In this document: positions 1 through 12,601 of the stretch, piece after piece
Layout: each line of letters starts with the position of its first letter
Position numbering within the stretch: the first letter of the stretch is position 1
DNA from: Pseudevernia furfuracea
Lineage: Eukaryota; Ascomycota; Lecanoromycetes; Lecanorales; Parmeliaceae
Reading direction: 5' to 3'
Length of the DNA: 64,000 nt
Assembly (NCBI GenBank): GCA_022315425.1
Contig: JAIUPT010000038.1
Location: forward strand, 930,001-994,000
Notes under the pieces: model-generated
What the model saw: the letters and a program-made list of their open reading frames with translations, nothing else
The model's database searches: none
What the model was told of the DNA's origin: nothing
Program-made: the position numbers and the translations under genes

Positions 1-1064
1 CTGAGCGATTTGCCAAACTTGATTCGCATCATCAGTAAAGATGAAGAAATGTCAATACAGAGAGACGAGTGAGAGGTCATACCATGTGTATCAACGGGGA
101 CAGCCTCTCCCCATCCAAGGCCCATAAGGCAAACGCAGTCGGCAACTTTAGGCCCTACTCCTTGTAAGGCCAAGAGCCCATCATGGGCCCTGCGATATCC
201 CTCCCTTCCACCTGGCAGCATCTCACCAGCGTGGGAAGGCTTGGCACCCAGGATCGGGCTTTCGGGATTTCTCAAGCTGTCCAGCCAGCCAACGCCATGC
301 TCTTCTGCCACCATGACTGCTGTCTGATGCAAGTATTTCGCTCTGTAACCAAATCCTAGCTGCCGGAGATGAGCTTCAACCCCAGGTGCCGTAAGCGCAG
401 AAGGCGCAGGCATGTCGTGGAATGTTTTCACACCGACATGGCTAACTTCAGGTCCGTAGTGGAGGCACAATTTCTCCATCTGCAAAAAATCACTTGTGTC
501 AGAAGCATGAAGTCTTGTACCATAGCAGCCCGACATACCATCTGGGATATCCTTATTATGTTGTTGTTGCTGCTACAGATGAAGCCAATCAATGCCTCCC
601 AAGCATCCTGCTTCAGTATTCGTACGCCCGTGAACTTTGGGGCTTTCTTTTTAAAGTTCGCATCTGCTGTCGACCATTGCTCGTACAGTTCCGTCAGATT
701 GGGACCAAGATTGAGGTAGTGGTGCACCAAGGCTTCTGTGTCATCTTCTTCGAGCGAGGATGCTCCCGTCGATTTTGGCGCTGAGGAGGGAGGCGTCAGT
801 GGAGCCTGCGCGTTTTCGGGATAGATAGCTTTGTAGTGGAGATGCGTAGAGTCTTGCCGCAAGGAAAGTATACGTCCATGAAGAGCACAAGACCAGATAT
901 CGTCATCGGACTTTCTCCACCTACATCCACGATCAATATGGAGCAGAATATGGAAATTGAATTACGTACCTGAAGGATTGCCCACAGCGCAGTGTCGTAT
1001 CCAGGCAAAGCTCTGCCAGACTCACAGGTATCTTTCGCCATTGCAGCGCACGCGTGTTAGCCAT
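1..1064 (-). CDS. OGG1: 8-oxoguanine DNA N-glycosylase/DNA lyase, 3' end outside window
   Basis: Nuclear base-excision-repair enzyme that removes 8-oxoguanine opposite C and can nick the abasic site. Proposed exons on the minus strand are 1064-970, 920-539, 479-83 and 17-1; the gene runs off the left edge. All joins keep frame and have GT..AG borders, with introns of 49, 59 and 65 bp. The start gives MANTRALQWRKIPVSLAEL, followed by TTLRCGQSFRWRK, the N-terminal OGG1 signature. Later come FICSSNNNI and the helix-hairpin-helix GVGPKVADCVCLMGLGW, which contains the catalytic lysine, then VPVDTH, which contains the catalytic aspartate. The last visible codons read VWQIAQ. An upstream out-of-frame ATG hits a stop at once, which supports the chosen start. 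The identification is very safe; only the missing C-terminus is unseen. Confidence 0.95.
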
Positions 1065-1364
1065 GATGCATTAGTTCTCAGCAATCAAAGTGAAGGCTCC
1101 TGATAAATCGCGAAAACACGTCTTGCCCCTGGCGCGTCCGTAATTGATTGAGATTAAATCGAGTGTCCTGCTTCTATCAACTGCTAGCTTAGAATTTTGC
1201 GAACCACGTTCCGCTTGGTGCTGCACCTCAGAAGGATTGCGATCACATTACAGTCATCTGCCTTTACCTTTTTCGTGCAAGACTATTACTTCCCATCAAT
1301 GAGCTCTTCGCTCTGCACCTGCTAGAAAAAGTTGGTACTCAAGCAATTACAAAACCTGCGCAAA
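1065..1364. promoter_or_regulatory. Shared spacer between divergent OGG1 and U2AF65 genes
   Basis: About 300 bp separate the start codons of two divergently transcribed genes, so both promoters and 5' UTRs must lie here or overlap. No TATA box or other motif was convincing. The role is inferred from gene layout only. Confidence 0.4.
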
Positions 1365-3450
1365 ATGAACGGCGACACCTACACGTCAAGAGGCATGGCA
1401 ACGAACGCCCTACCAAGGATTCGCAAACATGAGACTGATACAAACAATCCCCCGGGTGCAGATTCGGGCAGACACGGCTCATCTAGGGACCACTACGTAA
1501 GTTCCATGAATCTTGATTCGTCCTCAATCTACTAACAGATATTGTGTATCCAGTCCTCAAGAGATGATCGCCGAGACAGAGATAGAGACCACCACCGAGG
1601 CGGCGACAGAAGACGCTCGAGGTCTCCCAGACATCGAGATTCGAGACGCCGCGAGCCTGATGTAGACTCGTACTCCTCCAGTCGTGACTATCGAGCGCGC
1701 GAACGTGAAGACCGCTACGGTCGAGAAGGCACACGAGATGATAGGGCATGGGACCGGGATAGAGGAGACAGAGGTGGCAGAGGCGACAGGGAAGACCGAG
1801 GAATGTCAAGGCGTGATGCTAGGCGGGACGACTACGACCGCCCGCCACGGAGGGACAGAGATCTTTTTGAGGGTCGCATGGACCGAGGGCCAGGGGCCGG
1901 CGGCCGTGGAGGGCCCCCAAGAAGCGATCGTGATGAATTCGCAATGCAAATGGGAGGCAGAGATAGGAAGAAGAGTGCTAGTCCTCCACCAAAGAAGAAG
2001 GAGCCTACACCTGATCTGACTGATACTATACCCGTTACTGAGAGAAAGAGGAGACTGACACAATGGGACATCAAGCCACCTGGCTACGAGAATGTCACGG
2101 CAGAACAGGCAAAACTTTCAGGTAAGTGATCACGATCTCATGTGAACAACAAAGTCAAGATTGACATTCAATGAAGGCATGTTTCCACTACCAGGCGCAC
2201 CTCGCCAGCAGCCGATGGACCCAAGCCGATTGCAAGCTTTCATGAACCAGCCAAGTGGTTCGGCCGGCAACGCAGCATTGAAGCCATCAAATGCTCGCCA
2301 GTCGAAACGCTTGTTCGTTCATAATCTTCCATCATCTGCTACGGACGAGGGCATCATCAACTTCTTCAATTTGCAGCTCAATGGACTCAATGTCATATCC
2401 GCACCAGATCCTTGCATATCAGCACAAATCTCGAAGGATAGGACGTTCGCACTCTTGGAATTCAAGAACCCTACCGAAGCTACCGTTGCTTTAGCATTAG
2501 ACGGCATTAAGATGGAAGATAATGACAACATGGAGACTTCCAACGGCACCGCAAATGGCAGCTCTCAAGGAATCTCGGTCCGGCGGCCTAAAGACTATAT
2601 TGTGCCATCTGTGGTCGAAGACGAGGAATACCAAGAGGGAATGGTGTCGCCTGTGGTACCTGATACGCCAAACAAAATCAGCGTGGCGAATCTCCTTCCA
2701 AGCCTAGCGGATGAACAAGTAATGGAGCTTTTGACAGCTTTCGGACCGCTCAAAGCCTTTGTTTTAGTCAAAGATAGTAGTACTGAGGAGTCTCGGGTAA
2801 GTGATGAGTACACTGTCGTCATCCATAAGTAACGTCTTCGCAGGGTATCTCCTTCTGTGAGTACGTCGATCCCACTGTCACAGACAATGCGGTCGATGGC
2901 CTCAATGGTATGGAACTTGGTGACACGCACCTCAAGGTCACGAGAGCTAGTATTGGAGTCACTCAAGCTGCTGGACTTGAAATGGGTGTCAACGCAATGT
3001 CTATGCTTGCGGGCACGACATCGAACGACCTTGAGGAAGGTCGAGTTCTACAATTGCTCAATATGGTCACACCAGAGGAGCTAATTGACAACGAGGATTA
3101 CGACGGTACGTCGGGCTATGTACTTTCCTTACCAGCGAATGATTAACACATTTCAGAAATCTGCGAGGACGTCAAGGAGGAGTGTGACAAGTACGGCGAA
3201 GTGCTTGAAATGAAGGTTCCAAGGCCTAGTGGTGGAAGTAGGCAATCGAATGGTGTTGGCAAGATTTACGTCAAATATGACACTCCGGATTCTGCGCGTA
3301 AGGCCCTCCAGGCACTGGCTGGTCGGAAATTTGCAGACCGAACTGTGGTCACTACCTACTTTTCCGAAGTAAGTTTGGCGCCTGACTTCTATGGCCTTCA
3401 ATGATACGCTAACTCAGCTGTAGGAGAACTTCGAGGTCGGCGCCTGGTAA
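1365..3450 (+). CDS. Splicing factor U2AF large subunit (U2AF65/Prp2 type)
   Basis: Binds the polypyrimidine tract and recruits U2 snRNP in early spliceosome assembly. Proposed exons are 1365-1496, 1554-2121, 2177-2796, 2844-3105, 3157-3368 and 3424-3450, with introns of 47-57 bp; the first has a CTAAC branch site at about 1532. The protein has an Arg/Ser/Asp-rich N-terminus, then a QWDIKPPGYENVT segment like the U2AF35-binding region. RRM1 begins near SKRLFVHNLPSSAT and RRM2 near NKISVANLLPSLADEQ. The C-terminal UHM-type RRM begins VLQLLNMVTPEEL and the protein ends ENFEVGAW, the conserved U2AF tail. A TTG-initiated extension 33 bp upstream is not used; the ATG at 1365 is the first in frame. 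SF3B1, its binding partner, follows on the same strand. Confidence 0.95.
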
Positions 3451-4012
3451 CTGGCGAAAACTGAGATACGCAGTCTCTTTCATACAAGGAGCCCTGAGCA
3501 AGGGGAGGCTTAGAAGCCAGCATCCTCAGCATGCTATTGCATCTTCCAGGCTTGCGATTCTGAATCTTCTTGGGGTGCTCGAGGCCTCTGCGTGCGTTAT
3601 AGCTGTATTCTATTTTGTTGAAAAGGAAACAAGGAGGAAAAGTATTGCATTGAGGCATTATTCATTTCCACTGAATTAGTAGATAACTTCAGCCAACCAA
3701 TGTCAATGTGTCCTCATTTGTGCAATGCCTCTGCAAGTGTGCACTTTCTTCCCAAATTTTACATCCCTCTATTCTAAGATACGATATCCAAAGCTTTCAA
3801 GTTCAGAAGTTCAGAAGTTGGGAACTTCAGAGAAGTCCACTACTCGTAGGGTTAAACTTCGGGTAAAACTCACTTTAACCTTTTAGTGCCGGTTAAATTC
3901 AACAAGTGAGTGACTCAGTGAGTAACACTGCCTCAGCAGTTAAGTATCTCTCTCCTTAACCTCTGCTAATCCTCACTCAAAAGACAGGGCAACATTCTAC
4001 CACTTTTTCAAC
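3451..4012. other. Intergenic spacer, U2AF65 terminator and SF3B1 promoter
   Basis: No gene is seen. Around 3799-3820 there is a short direct repeat of AAGTTCAG units, and TTAACCTTTT/GGTTAAATTC sequences lie around 3877-3900. The SF3B1 ATG follows a pyrimidine-rich leader. Confidence 0.4.
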
Positions 4013-7000
4013 ATGTCCGACGCCGACTTTGCAGCAGTCAAGAAGCTGCAAGCAGAGCGCAACGCCGCAGCTGCGGGAAAGAAAGGTTCAAAGACTTTCG
4101 ACCCTTCCAACCAGCGAACTGACGTATCGACGAAGGCTTCCCTAACCGAGAGCTTCGATACGGAACTCTACGATCGAAATGGGGGAGACAAATTTTCAGG
4201 CTATGATACTTCGATAGCTGTGGATGGAGAAGATGATATGCCGGATGCAAATGGGGACGATGGAAGTAGGAGGCTTGTGGGGCAGTATACGGCGACGAAT
4301 GCACAGATGAATGAATTTGCGCATGGGGGAGGGGTGGAAGAAGAGGACTTACTGCAGGGCCGAGAAAGGCAAGCCACGATCGCCTCTAGACAGACTGATT
4401 ATGAGCGCAAAGGTCGACTGGCGCGAGGCCCACTCACCCCAACCCGCGCCGATCCATTCGCCGCAAATCGTCAGGCAGGAGTCGGAGACCAAGGTCAAAC
4501 TTATCGCGAGCTTATGGCCGCAAGAGATCTGGAGAGGGAAGAAGAACGTGTGAAGAAGCTCATTGCAGACAAGCAAGCGAACGGAGAAGATAGTGTCGTT
4601 GGGCATCAGGCCACGCTCCGACATGAGGACAGCAGCGACAAGGAGAACAAAGAAGCGGGTTCGACAGTCACAGTGGTCTCTGGGAGGAAGCGCAAACAGC
4701 GCTGGGATGTAGCAGGGGAAGGCACACCTGCTTCCGAGACGGCCGACGCCAAAACCAAACGATCTCGATGGGATCAGACACCAGTGCCTGGGGAGATAGC
4801 TGTCGATGCCACACCTCGACGTTCGCGGTGGGATCAAGCGCCATCTCTCAGTGACGCCACTCCAGTTGGTCAACAGGGCTTAGCAACTCCCATGCATCCA
4901 TCCCAATCAGGCGCCGTTATGATGCCCACCACATTTGGCACTGACATATCATCCCGGAATGCGCCTTTATCAGATGAAGAGCTTGACATGATGCTACCCA
5001 GCGAAGGCTACAAGGTCTTGGATCCGCCACCAGGGTATGCACCAATAAGAACACCAGCTCGAAAACTAATGAGCACACCAGCGCCTATATCGAGCTCCAC
5101 TGGCATCGGAGGCTTCATGATGCAAGAACCGGAAAACGCTCGAGCTATGGGCAAACAGCTACCTACGGAGATCCCTGGAGTTGGTGATCTACAATTTTTC
5201 AAGGCGGAGGATATGGCGTATTTCGGCAAGCTGGTTGATGGTGGTGATGAGAACGCCATGACAGTCGAAGAGCTCAAGGAGAGAAAGATCATGCGTCTTC
5301 TACTCAAAGTCAAGAATGGAACACCACCCATGCGCAAGACCGCGCTTCGGCAGCTGACAGACAATGCACGTCAATTCGGTGCCGGTCCTCTTTTCAACCA
5401 AATCCTTCCTTTACTCATGGAAAAAACGCTCGAAGATCAAGAACGACATCTGCTCGTCAAGGTCATTGACCGTGTCTTATACAAACTCGACGACCTAGTC
5501 CGTCCGTATGTTCACAAGATTCTCGTCGTCATTGAACCGCTACTCATCGACCAGGACTATTACGCTCGGGTCGAAGGTCGCGAAATTATCTCCAATCTCA
5601 GCAAAGCAGCTGGTTTGGCCCATATGATCAGCACTATGAGGCCTGACATAGATCATGTTGATGAATACGTAAGAAACACCACGGCCAGGGCTTTCGCCGT
5701 CGTTGCTTCCGCTCTGGGCATACCAGCTCTACTTCCTTTCCTCCGAGCTGTTTGTAGAAGCAAGAAGTCATGGCAAGCTAGGCACACAGGTGTCAAAATT
5801 GTCCAGCAGATCCCAATCCTCATGGGATGTGCTATCCTCCCTCATCTTAAAGGGCTGGTGGATTGTATTGGCGACAATCTTAACGACGAGCAAGCCAAGG
5901 TTAGGACTGTTACAAGTCTGGCAATCGCTGCACTTGCCGAAGCTGCCAATCCTTACGGTATCGAAAGCTTCGACGACATTCTTAATCCCCTCTGGACTGG
6001 CGCAAGGAAGCAACGAGGTAAAGGCTTGGCTGGGTTCCTCAAAGCCGTTGGCTACATTATCCCTTTGATGGACGAGGAGTACGCCAACTACTACACAAGT
6101 CAGATTATGGAGATCCTGCTTCGAGAGTTCTCATCGCCAGACGAGGAGATGAAAAAGGTCGTTTTGAAAGTCGTGTCTCAGTGTGCAGGCACAGATGGCG
6201 TGACTGCCGGCTATCTCAAAGAGCACGTCCTTACCGAGTTCTTCAAGAGTTTCTGGGTCCGCCGAATGGCTTTGGACAAGCGAAACTACCGGCAGGTTGT
6301 TGAGACGACTGTAGACCTCGGACAAAAAGTTGGTGTCAGTGAAATTGTCGAGAGGGTCGTGAACAACCTAAAAGATGAGTCCGAGGCCTACAGAAAAATG
6401 ACCCTTGAGACGACTGAGAAGGTCATTGCTAGTCTCGGTGCCGCAGACATCGGCGAGAGGCTTGAAGAGCGTTTGATCGACGGCGTACTTCATTCGTTCC
6501 AGGAACAGAGCGTCGAAGATATTGTAATGCTCAATGGCTTTGGTACTGTCGTGAACGCCCTCGGCACGCGATGCAAACCCTATCTCCCCCAGATCGTCAG
6601 CACCATTCTATGGCGGCTAAATAACAAGTCCGCCACCGTTCGCCAGCAGGCTGCTGATCTGATCTCCAGAATCGCCATGGTCATGAAGCAATGCGGTGAA
6701 GATGCCTTGATGGGCAAGCTTGGTATCGTATTGTATGAATACCTGGGGGAGGAGTATCCTGAAGTGCTTGGTTCAATACTTGGTGCTTTGCGTTCGATTG
6801 TCACCGTCGTTGGGATCAACTCTATGCAACCACCCATCAAAGACCTTCTCCCACGTCTCACACCCATTCTACGTAATCGGCACGAGAAAGTACAAGAAAA
6901 TACTATCGATTTAGTAGGCCGTATCGCTGATCGTGGGCCTGAGAGCGTCAACGCCAGAGAATGGATGAGGATCTGTTTTGAACTACTCGACATGCTCAAA

Positions 7001-7869
7001 GCCCACAAGAAGGGTATACGTCGTGCAGCCAACAACACTTTTGGCTTTATTGCCAAAGCTATTGGACCACAGGATGTACTCGCTACGCTGCTCAACAACC
7101 TTCGAGTTCAAGAACGACAGTCTCGTGTCTGCACCGCCGTCGCCATCGGTATCGTTGCCGAAACCTGTGCACCATTCACCGTTCTTCCGGCCCTGATGAA
7201 TGAATATAGGGTCCCTGAACTCAATGTGCAAAATGGGGTATTGAAATCGCTTAGTTTCCTTGCTGAATATATTGGGGAGATGAGCAAGGACTACGGTATG
7301 TTCGGAAACCATTCTTCTCATCGGCCCTGTTCGAGTACTTTCCATCTGAAAGCCATTGCTGACTCGTGAACTCGTCTAGTCTATGCCATCACTCCTCTTC
7401 TCGAGGACGCCCTTACAGACCGCGATCAAGTCCACCGCCAGACCGCGGCTAGCACTGTTTCGCACATTGCTCTGGGTGTGGTAGGCATGGGTTGTGAAGA
7501 TGCCATGCTGCACCTGTTGAATCTCCTTTAGTGAGCATGTTCCTCTACTCCCTTACTATCCGTACAACCCTTTCATATCGAGAAATACTGACGCGGAAAT
7601 CCTCTAGCCCCAACCTGTTTGAAACATCTCCTCACGTCATCGACCGTATAGTGGATGCTATATCTGCCATCAGAGTGGCAGTCGGTGCTGGAATGGTCAT
7701 GAATTATGTATGGGCCGGGCTCTTTCATCCAGCTAGGCGCGTTCGTCAACCGTACTGGAGGTTGTACAATGACTCATACGTTGGTGCGGCCGATTCCATG
7801 GTCCCATACTTTCCCAACCTCCCAAACGAAGATCACATGAATCGTCATGAGCTCGCAATCGTGCTATGA
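4013..7869 (+). CDS. Splicing factor 3B subunit 1 (SF3B1/Hsh155/Prp10)
   Basis: HEAT-repeat scaffold of the U2 snRNP SF3b complex that clamps the branch-point helix. Exons are 4013-7295, 7380-7530 and 7608-7869, giving 1231 residues, close to the known family size. The N-terminal third is disordered and contains three RWD-type U2AF ligand motifs (KQRWDVAGEG, RSRWDQTPVP and RSRWDQAPSL). The conserved SF3B1 block GYKVLDPPPGYAPIRTP follows, then about 20 HEAT repeats. The C-terminus matches the family, with NLFETSPHVIDRIVDAI and GLFHPARRVRQPYWRLYN. Both introns sit in the last eighth of the gene. The start is the first ATG after a leader and begins MSDADFAAVKKLQAERN. Confidence 0.96.
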
Positions 7870-8848
7870 AGAAGCTTAGACGGCCGAATTGGATGCAGGA
7901 GGAACTAGGGTGGGGGAAGCAAGGGTAAGATGAGCTAGTTGATTATCCGGCCGAGACACATCAGATCGTGTCATCGTAGTATAGATGTATGGGACGACAG
8001 GATAATAAAGGCTGAAGGTTTTTGCAGATTGCGCCCAAACAAGCCTAGCAACCCACTCGATGTATGTAAGTCTAATACACTTCGCTTTCCATGATAATGT
8101 AATCAATCACGTCATGCGTCAGCTGCAGTATAGAGCGATTGATAAGACCTCAACCGGGCAGGACATGACAGGAATGGCGGAGATGTTGATTTTGCTGAAG
8201 GCGAGGTGTGAGTGGGTCCAGTGCCTAGCATGGGATACCATCGCCGCCCCACACTCGCATGCATCATTCCGCTTATAAAGTCATGAGTGACAACACTTCT
8301 TTACAATTGATCACCTCACGACTGAAACCAGGTCGCTGAAGATGCTGAGAGTGTGCAAATTTCTAATTAAGACGCTCGAATGTACACGAGGAGGGTGGTG
8401 TGGCATCATGTAAGGTACTGAACTCAAGGAATGAGACCCTCGCACCCCTTGCCTGACCGTAAGTGGGGAACAGAATATTCTCAACGAGTGCGTGCGCTTT
8501 GCCCAAATATTGGCTCACATCGCGGTTGCTGAGATGTCAAACTGTTACCATTCTGCCAATTATTAGAAATCGTACGTACTTGGATCTTAAACCAAGACAG
8601 TATCTGCAAGACGTCCTATCCAGCTCCACGGCGCCAATTACCCTCCATCCATACACACGTACCATTTCGTCACCATATTTTTCAATACATCAATTCCCCT
8701 CCAAAAGCCCATGCAACCGTTCCCGGCAGTGGATTCCGAGAGTACTCGGCTGCGTGCATGTTGTCCGACATTGGCACTCTACTAGGATCGACCCTAGAAT
8801 TGCGAAGAAGGCGGGCAATGTCAACCTTAGACACTTCCGCAACACTGA
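7870..8848. other. Intergenic region without a supported gene
   Basis: About 980 bp between SF3B1 and a small membrane ORF. Short ORFs on both strands lack coding character or recognisable motifs. No tRNA, repeat or element ends were seen. Confidence 0.4.
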
Positions 8849-9115
8849 ATGATGATCCAGCAAAACATCACCATCGCAATCATAGTACTCGTCCTCTTCG
8901 TCGCCGTCGTCCTCGCTCTCTACTACATCCTCCTATCCCAGCAGTCACCAGCAAGATCGCCCCCACCGAATGGAAATAGAGCACTTTCTCCAACGCATAC
9001 GCCTTCTCTGCATAACACGGAAACAGCCGACTCGGAACGTCAGATTCGTCTACGAGATGATGTTGCCCATGGACCAGTGCGCCAGCGACCGGAGCCGGCT
9101 CATCTTAGGCGTTAG
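8849..9115 (+). CDS. Small single-pass membrane protein, unknown function
   Basis: An 88-residue ORF starting at tandem ATG codons. Residues about 8-28 (ITIAIIVLVLFVAVVLALYY) form a clear transmembrane segment. A Pro/Ser/Arg-rich hydrophilic tail ends in LRR. No family is recognised. The single strong hydrophobic span and balanced codon use make it plausible, but there are no introns or conserved motifs to confirm it. It could be a chance ORF or the first exon of a longer gene. Confidence 0.4.
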   Translation: MMIQQNITIAIIVLVLFVAVVLALYYILLSQQSPARSPPPNGNRALSPTHTPSLHNTETADSERQIRLRDDVAHGPVRQRPEPAHLRR

Positions 9116-9341
9116 CGATGATGAAGACCTGAGCAAGGACTGTTACTGCATGAAGGAACTGGGCGGCGGGCAAGCTTCCCGTTGATGGGCAGGGTCTGGA
9201 GAAGACAATGCGAAAAGCCTAATGTAAAGTTGATCTATGATTTCGTCGTGGGTTGGTCTGATTCGCCTACTAGCTGACTTTCTCCGACTGCAGGACCCTG
9301 TATTGATTCCCAGCCTGCTCCAAGTCCGTGTCTCCTAATCT

Positions 9342-11585
9342 CTACTCAAGTTTGAATGCAGCCGGCTCAAACCTCATCTGTCTATCCAAACCATAATAAT
9401 ATATCGGCGTGAACTCCAATCTGGCTGCAGAGCACCTCATTTCAATGTCGAAATCCATGACGTAGTAGTCTTCCCCGTTGCCTCCCCGCTCCTTCTTCAG
9501 TAACTCTCGGTCAATGCTGTGTATGTCGGCTGTGACTATCCCCAACTCTTCAACATCTATGAATTACCATCATTAAATGTGATTTGAAATAAGAGTTGCA
9601 ACTTCTCACCTGGGGTTTGGTAGCGCGGAGCGCCTGTGTTCCTCGGGTCCCTATGGCAGTAGATAGATATCGAGATTTTTTGAGGTCGGCCAGCAGAGAC
9701 CCGTTGATCTGTCGAGAATCTGAAGACTGCCGGTTCGGTTTCTATTATCATATCTCCCTATTGCACCGAGTGAGCCAACAGCAATATGCCAACGATTTTG
9801 AAGAATTCACCATATTACCTTGCGGAGAAACCATTCCATGATTCGAACGTGGTCTTCGCCAGTATATGGATTCGGCATCCTGTCACTTATTACTGCTCCA
9901 GAATGCGAAATCTCAAGTTGAGATAACGTACTTTCGCTCGGGACTATGCCCGTCATGACTTAGACCTTGGCGTTTCTTATATGGCGTAACACATTCGGTT
10001 CCATAGTGCTTCCGAGATTTGCGGGCCCTTATACGTGGGAGCTTTGTCGTAAGTCCCATGACCTCCGCTTTGCCTTTCATCAAAGCTCCTCGGACGACTG
10101 CAGTTTGACTTGCATTGACAGTCAGTATGGTCAATCTCTGCCGCCTTCAACATGTTTGATCGGCTGGTACATACCTGTCAGGAGAAACCTTCACCTCGAT
10201 GTTCGACCCCAACATCTCCTGAATTCTGTTGAGAAGATAAATGCTATTACCAAAGCCGCCTACCAGAAGGATAAGCTTAACCTTCCTTGCAGTGTGTTGT
10301 ATCTGATCCTGGATGAGAGTGAGAATCTCGCTGATGACAGGCTCGAAGATCTCTTTGATCTCTGTACTTGAGAGCTCAAGGCGGTATTTTTTGACATCTT
10401 CCCGTTGGCCAACTCCGGCTACTGGGATCTTATCTCCCTTCTTGCCGTTGAATTGAATCTTTGTTACCCTTTCAAAGTGGTCCATGGCTGTGTCTAAGAT
10501 TTCTGGGTCTGACTCCCAATTATGGTCACCTTTGAACTTTTCATTCAAGGTCTCTGCAAAGATACGATTGAGGAAAATGCTGCCACAAGCACTGCCTGAA
10601 CCAGGAGCGGCTTCTTCCAACTGAAGTATTGGGTCCAGTGTCTGGACAGTGTAGGAAATCAAATCGACCGTCCTGTCCAACTATTGATCAATATAGAGAA
10701 CGATACGAAAGAGAGAGGATTAGGACTACCCTCCGCCTGCATCGCATAGCACGAATGTGTCTCCTATTTCAAGACCACCTTTATTGATCTCTTTGAATGC
10801 CGATATTGCATACATTGCAGCTGCCTCTGGTTCGGAAATGATATGAAGTTTATCTTCGAGACCCATGCCGGCTTCAATAGCGCATCTGGCCGTCAGATTC
10901 CGTGCCTTTTCATTCCAGACTGCTGGGACAGTGATGGCATATTCTAGCTGCGTTCGTCGAAAAACGGCCTTGAGGACACTTCCACGATAGCTTTCCTCTG
11001 CATGGTCACGCAACGCCTTCAGGTAGTCGGTGGTGAGTTTCTGCGGAGACGCTGCGTTGTTGGACGACACTTTGATAGGTAGTCGCGTGTTCCCGGGATA
11101 TTTTCTTGCAAGACTAGATTTCTCTCGTTGCATTGAAGGATCAAGACCCAGCTTGAACCATTCATACCGTTTCTCCTGGTATTGGATCTGGTAACCCCAT
11201 CTGTAGCTATTGCTATCATATTTCAAGGTTCTGTGGTTTTAATTTCAGCAATAATTGTCCACGGGTGTATTGAACAGCATCATTTCCCACTTACGTGGGG
11301 ACTTTATCAGTGGTAAATTGACTTGTGGAGTCCTCGCTCGGCCAGTCTTGTATGACGTGTTGGCCACCGGCCTGGAATCAACAACTCGACATTAGCTACT
11401 AAAAATACAGTGTTACAGTAACAAATTACTCCGCCTGTTTGCTCCCAGAGCACACTGGAGAAAGTGGTTCCTAGCGATTGATGAGCCGATTGCGTAGAAT
11501 CAATCATCTTCACATCACCACCCTACATACCAAAATCCACAGCAATCAATACCTTTGGTTCAACCGCTCTCTCACTGACAGGCAT
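9342..11585 (-). CDS. Hsp70-like ATPase (actin-fold, HSPA12-type fungal family)
   Basis: Predicted cytosolic actin/Hsp70-fold ATPase. Nine exons fit in frame: 11585-11531, 11470-11430, 11371-11295, 11230-10730, 10672-10175, 10108-9932, 9879-9819, 9757-9610 and 9556-9342, giving 590 residues. The splice joins restore all three nucleotide-binding motifs: IAVDFGTTFSS (phosphate 1, about residue 14), LCDAGGGTVDLISY (phosphate 2, about 222) and LLVGGFGNS (adenosine, about 370). The C-terminal part is not the peptide-binding domain of canonical Hsp70. It resembles the divergent proteins common in filamentous fungi, whose substrate is unknown. The start MPVSERAVEPK is the first ATG in frame before the phosphate-1 motif. 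Confidence 0.88.
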
Positions 11586-12601
11586 GTTGGAACTTTCTGG
11601 ACAAAATCCTAGAATACAGTTGTGCGAACTGACTGGACAGTACCAGACACTGAACACTGTACTGAGAAAAAACCTCAGCATGCGTTACGGCAGCGTGTCT
11701 TTATGAAGCAGGTGCCAAACCTGTTGCTCCCAAGGAAGCAGCGTCAAGGCTGCGATAGAGTCTCATCTGACGATGGTTAGGTTGTACCCCACTAATGACA
11801 CGCAACCCTCGGCATGTGTCCCCTGCTGTGAAATACTCAATATAGATACTAGAGTTCCGGGAGACGGTAACAGTACTAATTGGTAGATCAAGCATTTCTG
11901 AAAGACCCGGTCGTTCGGAACCAAAGCCTAGTTGCATTTGTTTTGCTGAATGCAGATTTTTCATCGGCACATTGCACATTATCGTCGGCACAGTTCAGCC
12001 GTTGCCAATATGAACCCATAAGAGAATACCGAGTTATTTGAAGACAAAGGTGAGTGTAAGATTGCAGAAGGGTTGAGCGAATTTCTCAATGGCCCGTTCT
12101 TTTCGAGGCAAAGACACATGCGTGATTTTGTCTTGGGACCAGGAGAGAAGGAAGTTCCGAAAGCCTAGAGGTGTGTTGATCAGTATTGATTGGATCCTGT
12201 ATGAACCCAGAATCCATGTGATACGAGAGTGTACGATGATTCGCTCCGGTCAGATTTATGGAGCAGATGTTCCTTTCCATACTAATCGTTAGCCCGGACA
12301 TGTTGTTAGCATACGTAGGCATTTCATGCACGTTTCGATTAGCTGAAGCTCCGGGCTCGAAATTGATCAAAGCGCTCTTCTTAATGCAATCAAGGTAATG
12401 TGGTGTCGGGTACTCTACCAATTGGTCATTCAGGCGGATGAGCGGAACGTTCAAGCACTTTGTTTCCACCAGCACGACCAAGTCATCGCCAGAAGGTTTG
12501 CAGCTGCATCCTGGAAAAGTTACTTGGTCCTTTGGTCATGAGTAACCTCAATATTCTCACAACAAAACAATCGAGAGACGTTGAACACAACATAGAAAGG
12601 A
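11586..12601 (-). other. Interval with two uncertain minus-strand ORFs
   Basis: Two open stretches lie on the minus strand: 11701-11991 (96 codons, beginning MPTIMCNVPMKN) and 12086-12481 (131 codons, no ATG at its 5' end). The second reads KCLNVPLIRLNDQLVEYPTP after a plausible acceptor TTTTCCAG near 12520, so it may be an exon of an unrecognised gene. I could not build a complete model, and neither stretch shows a known domain. Confidence 0.25.
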
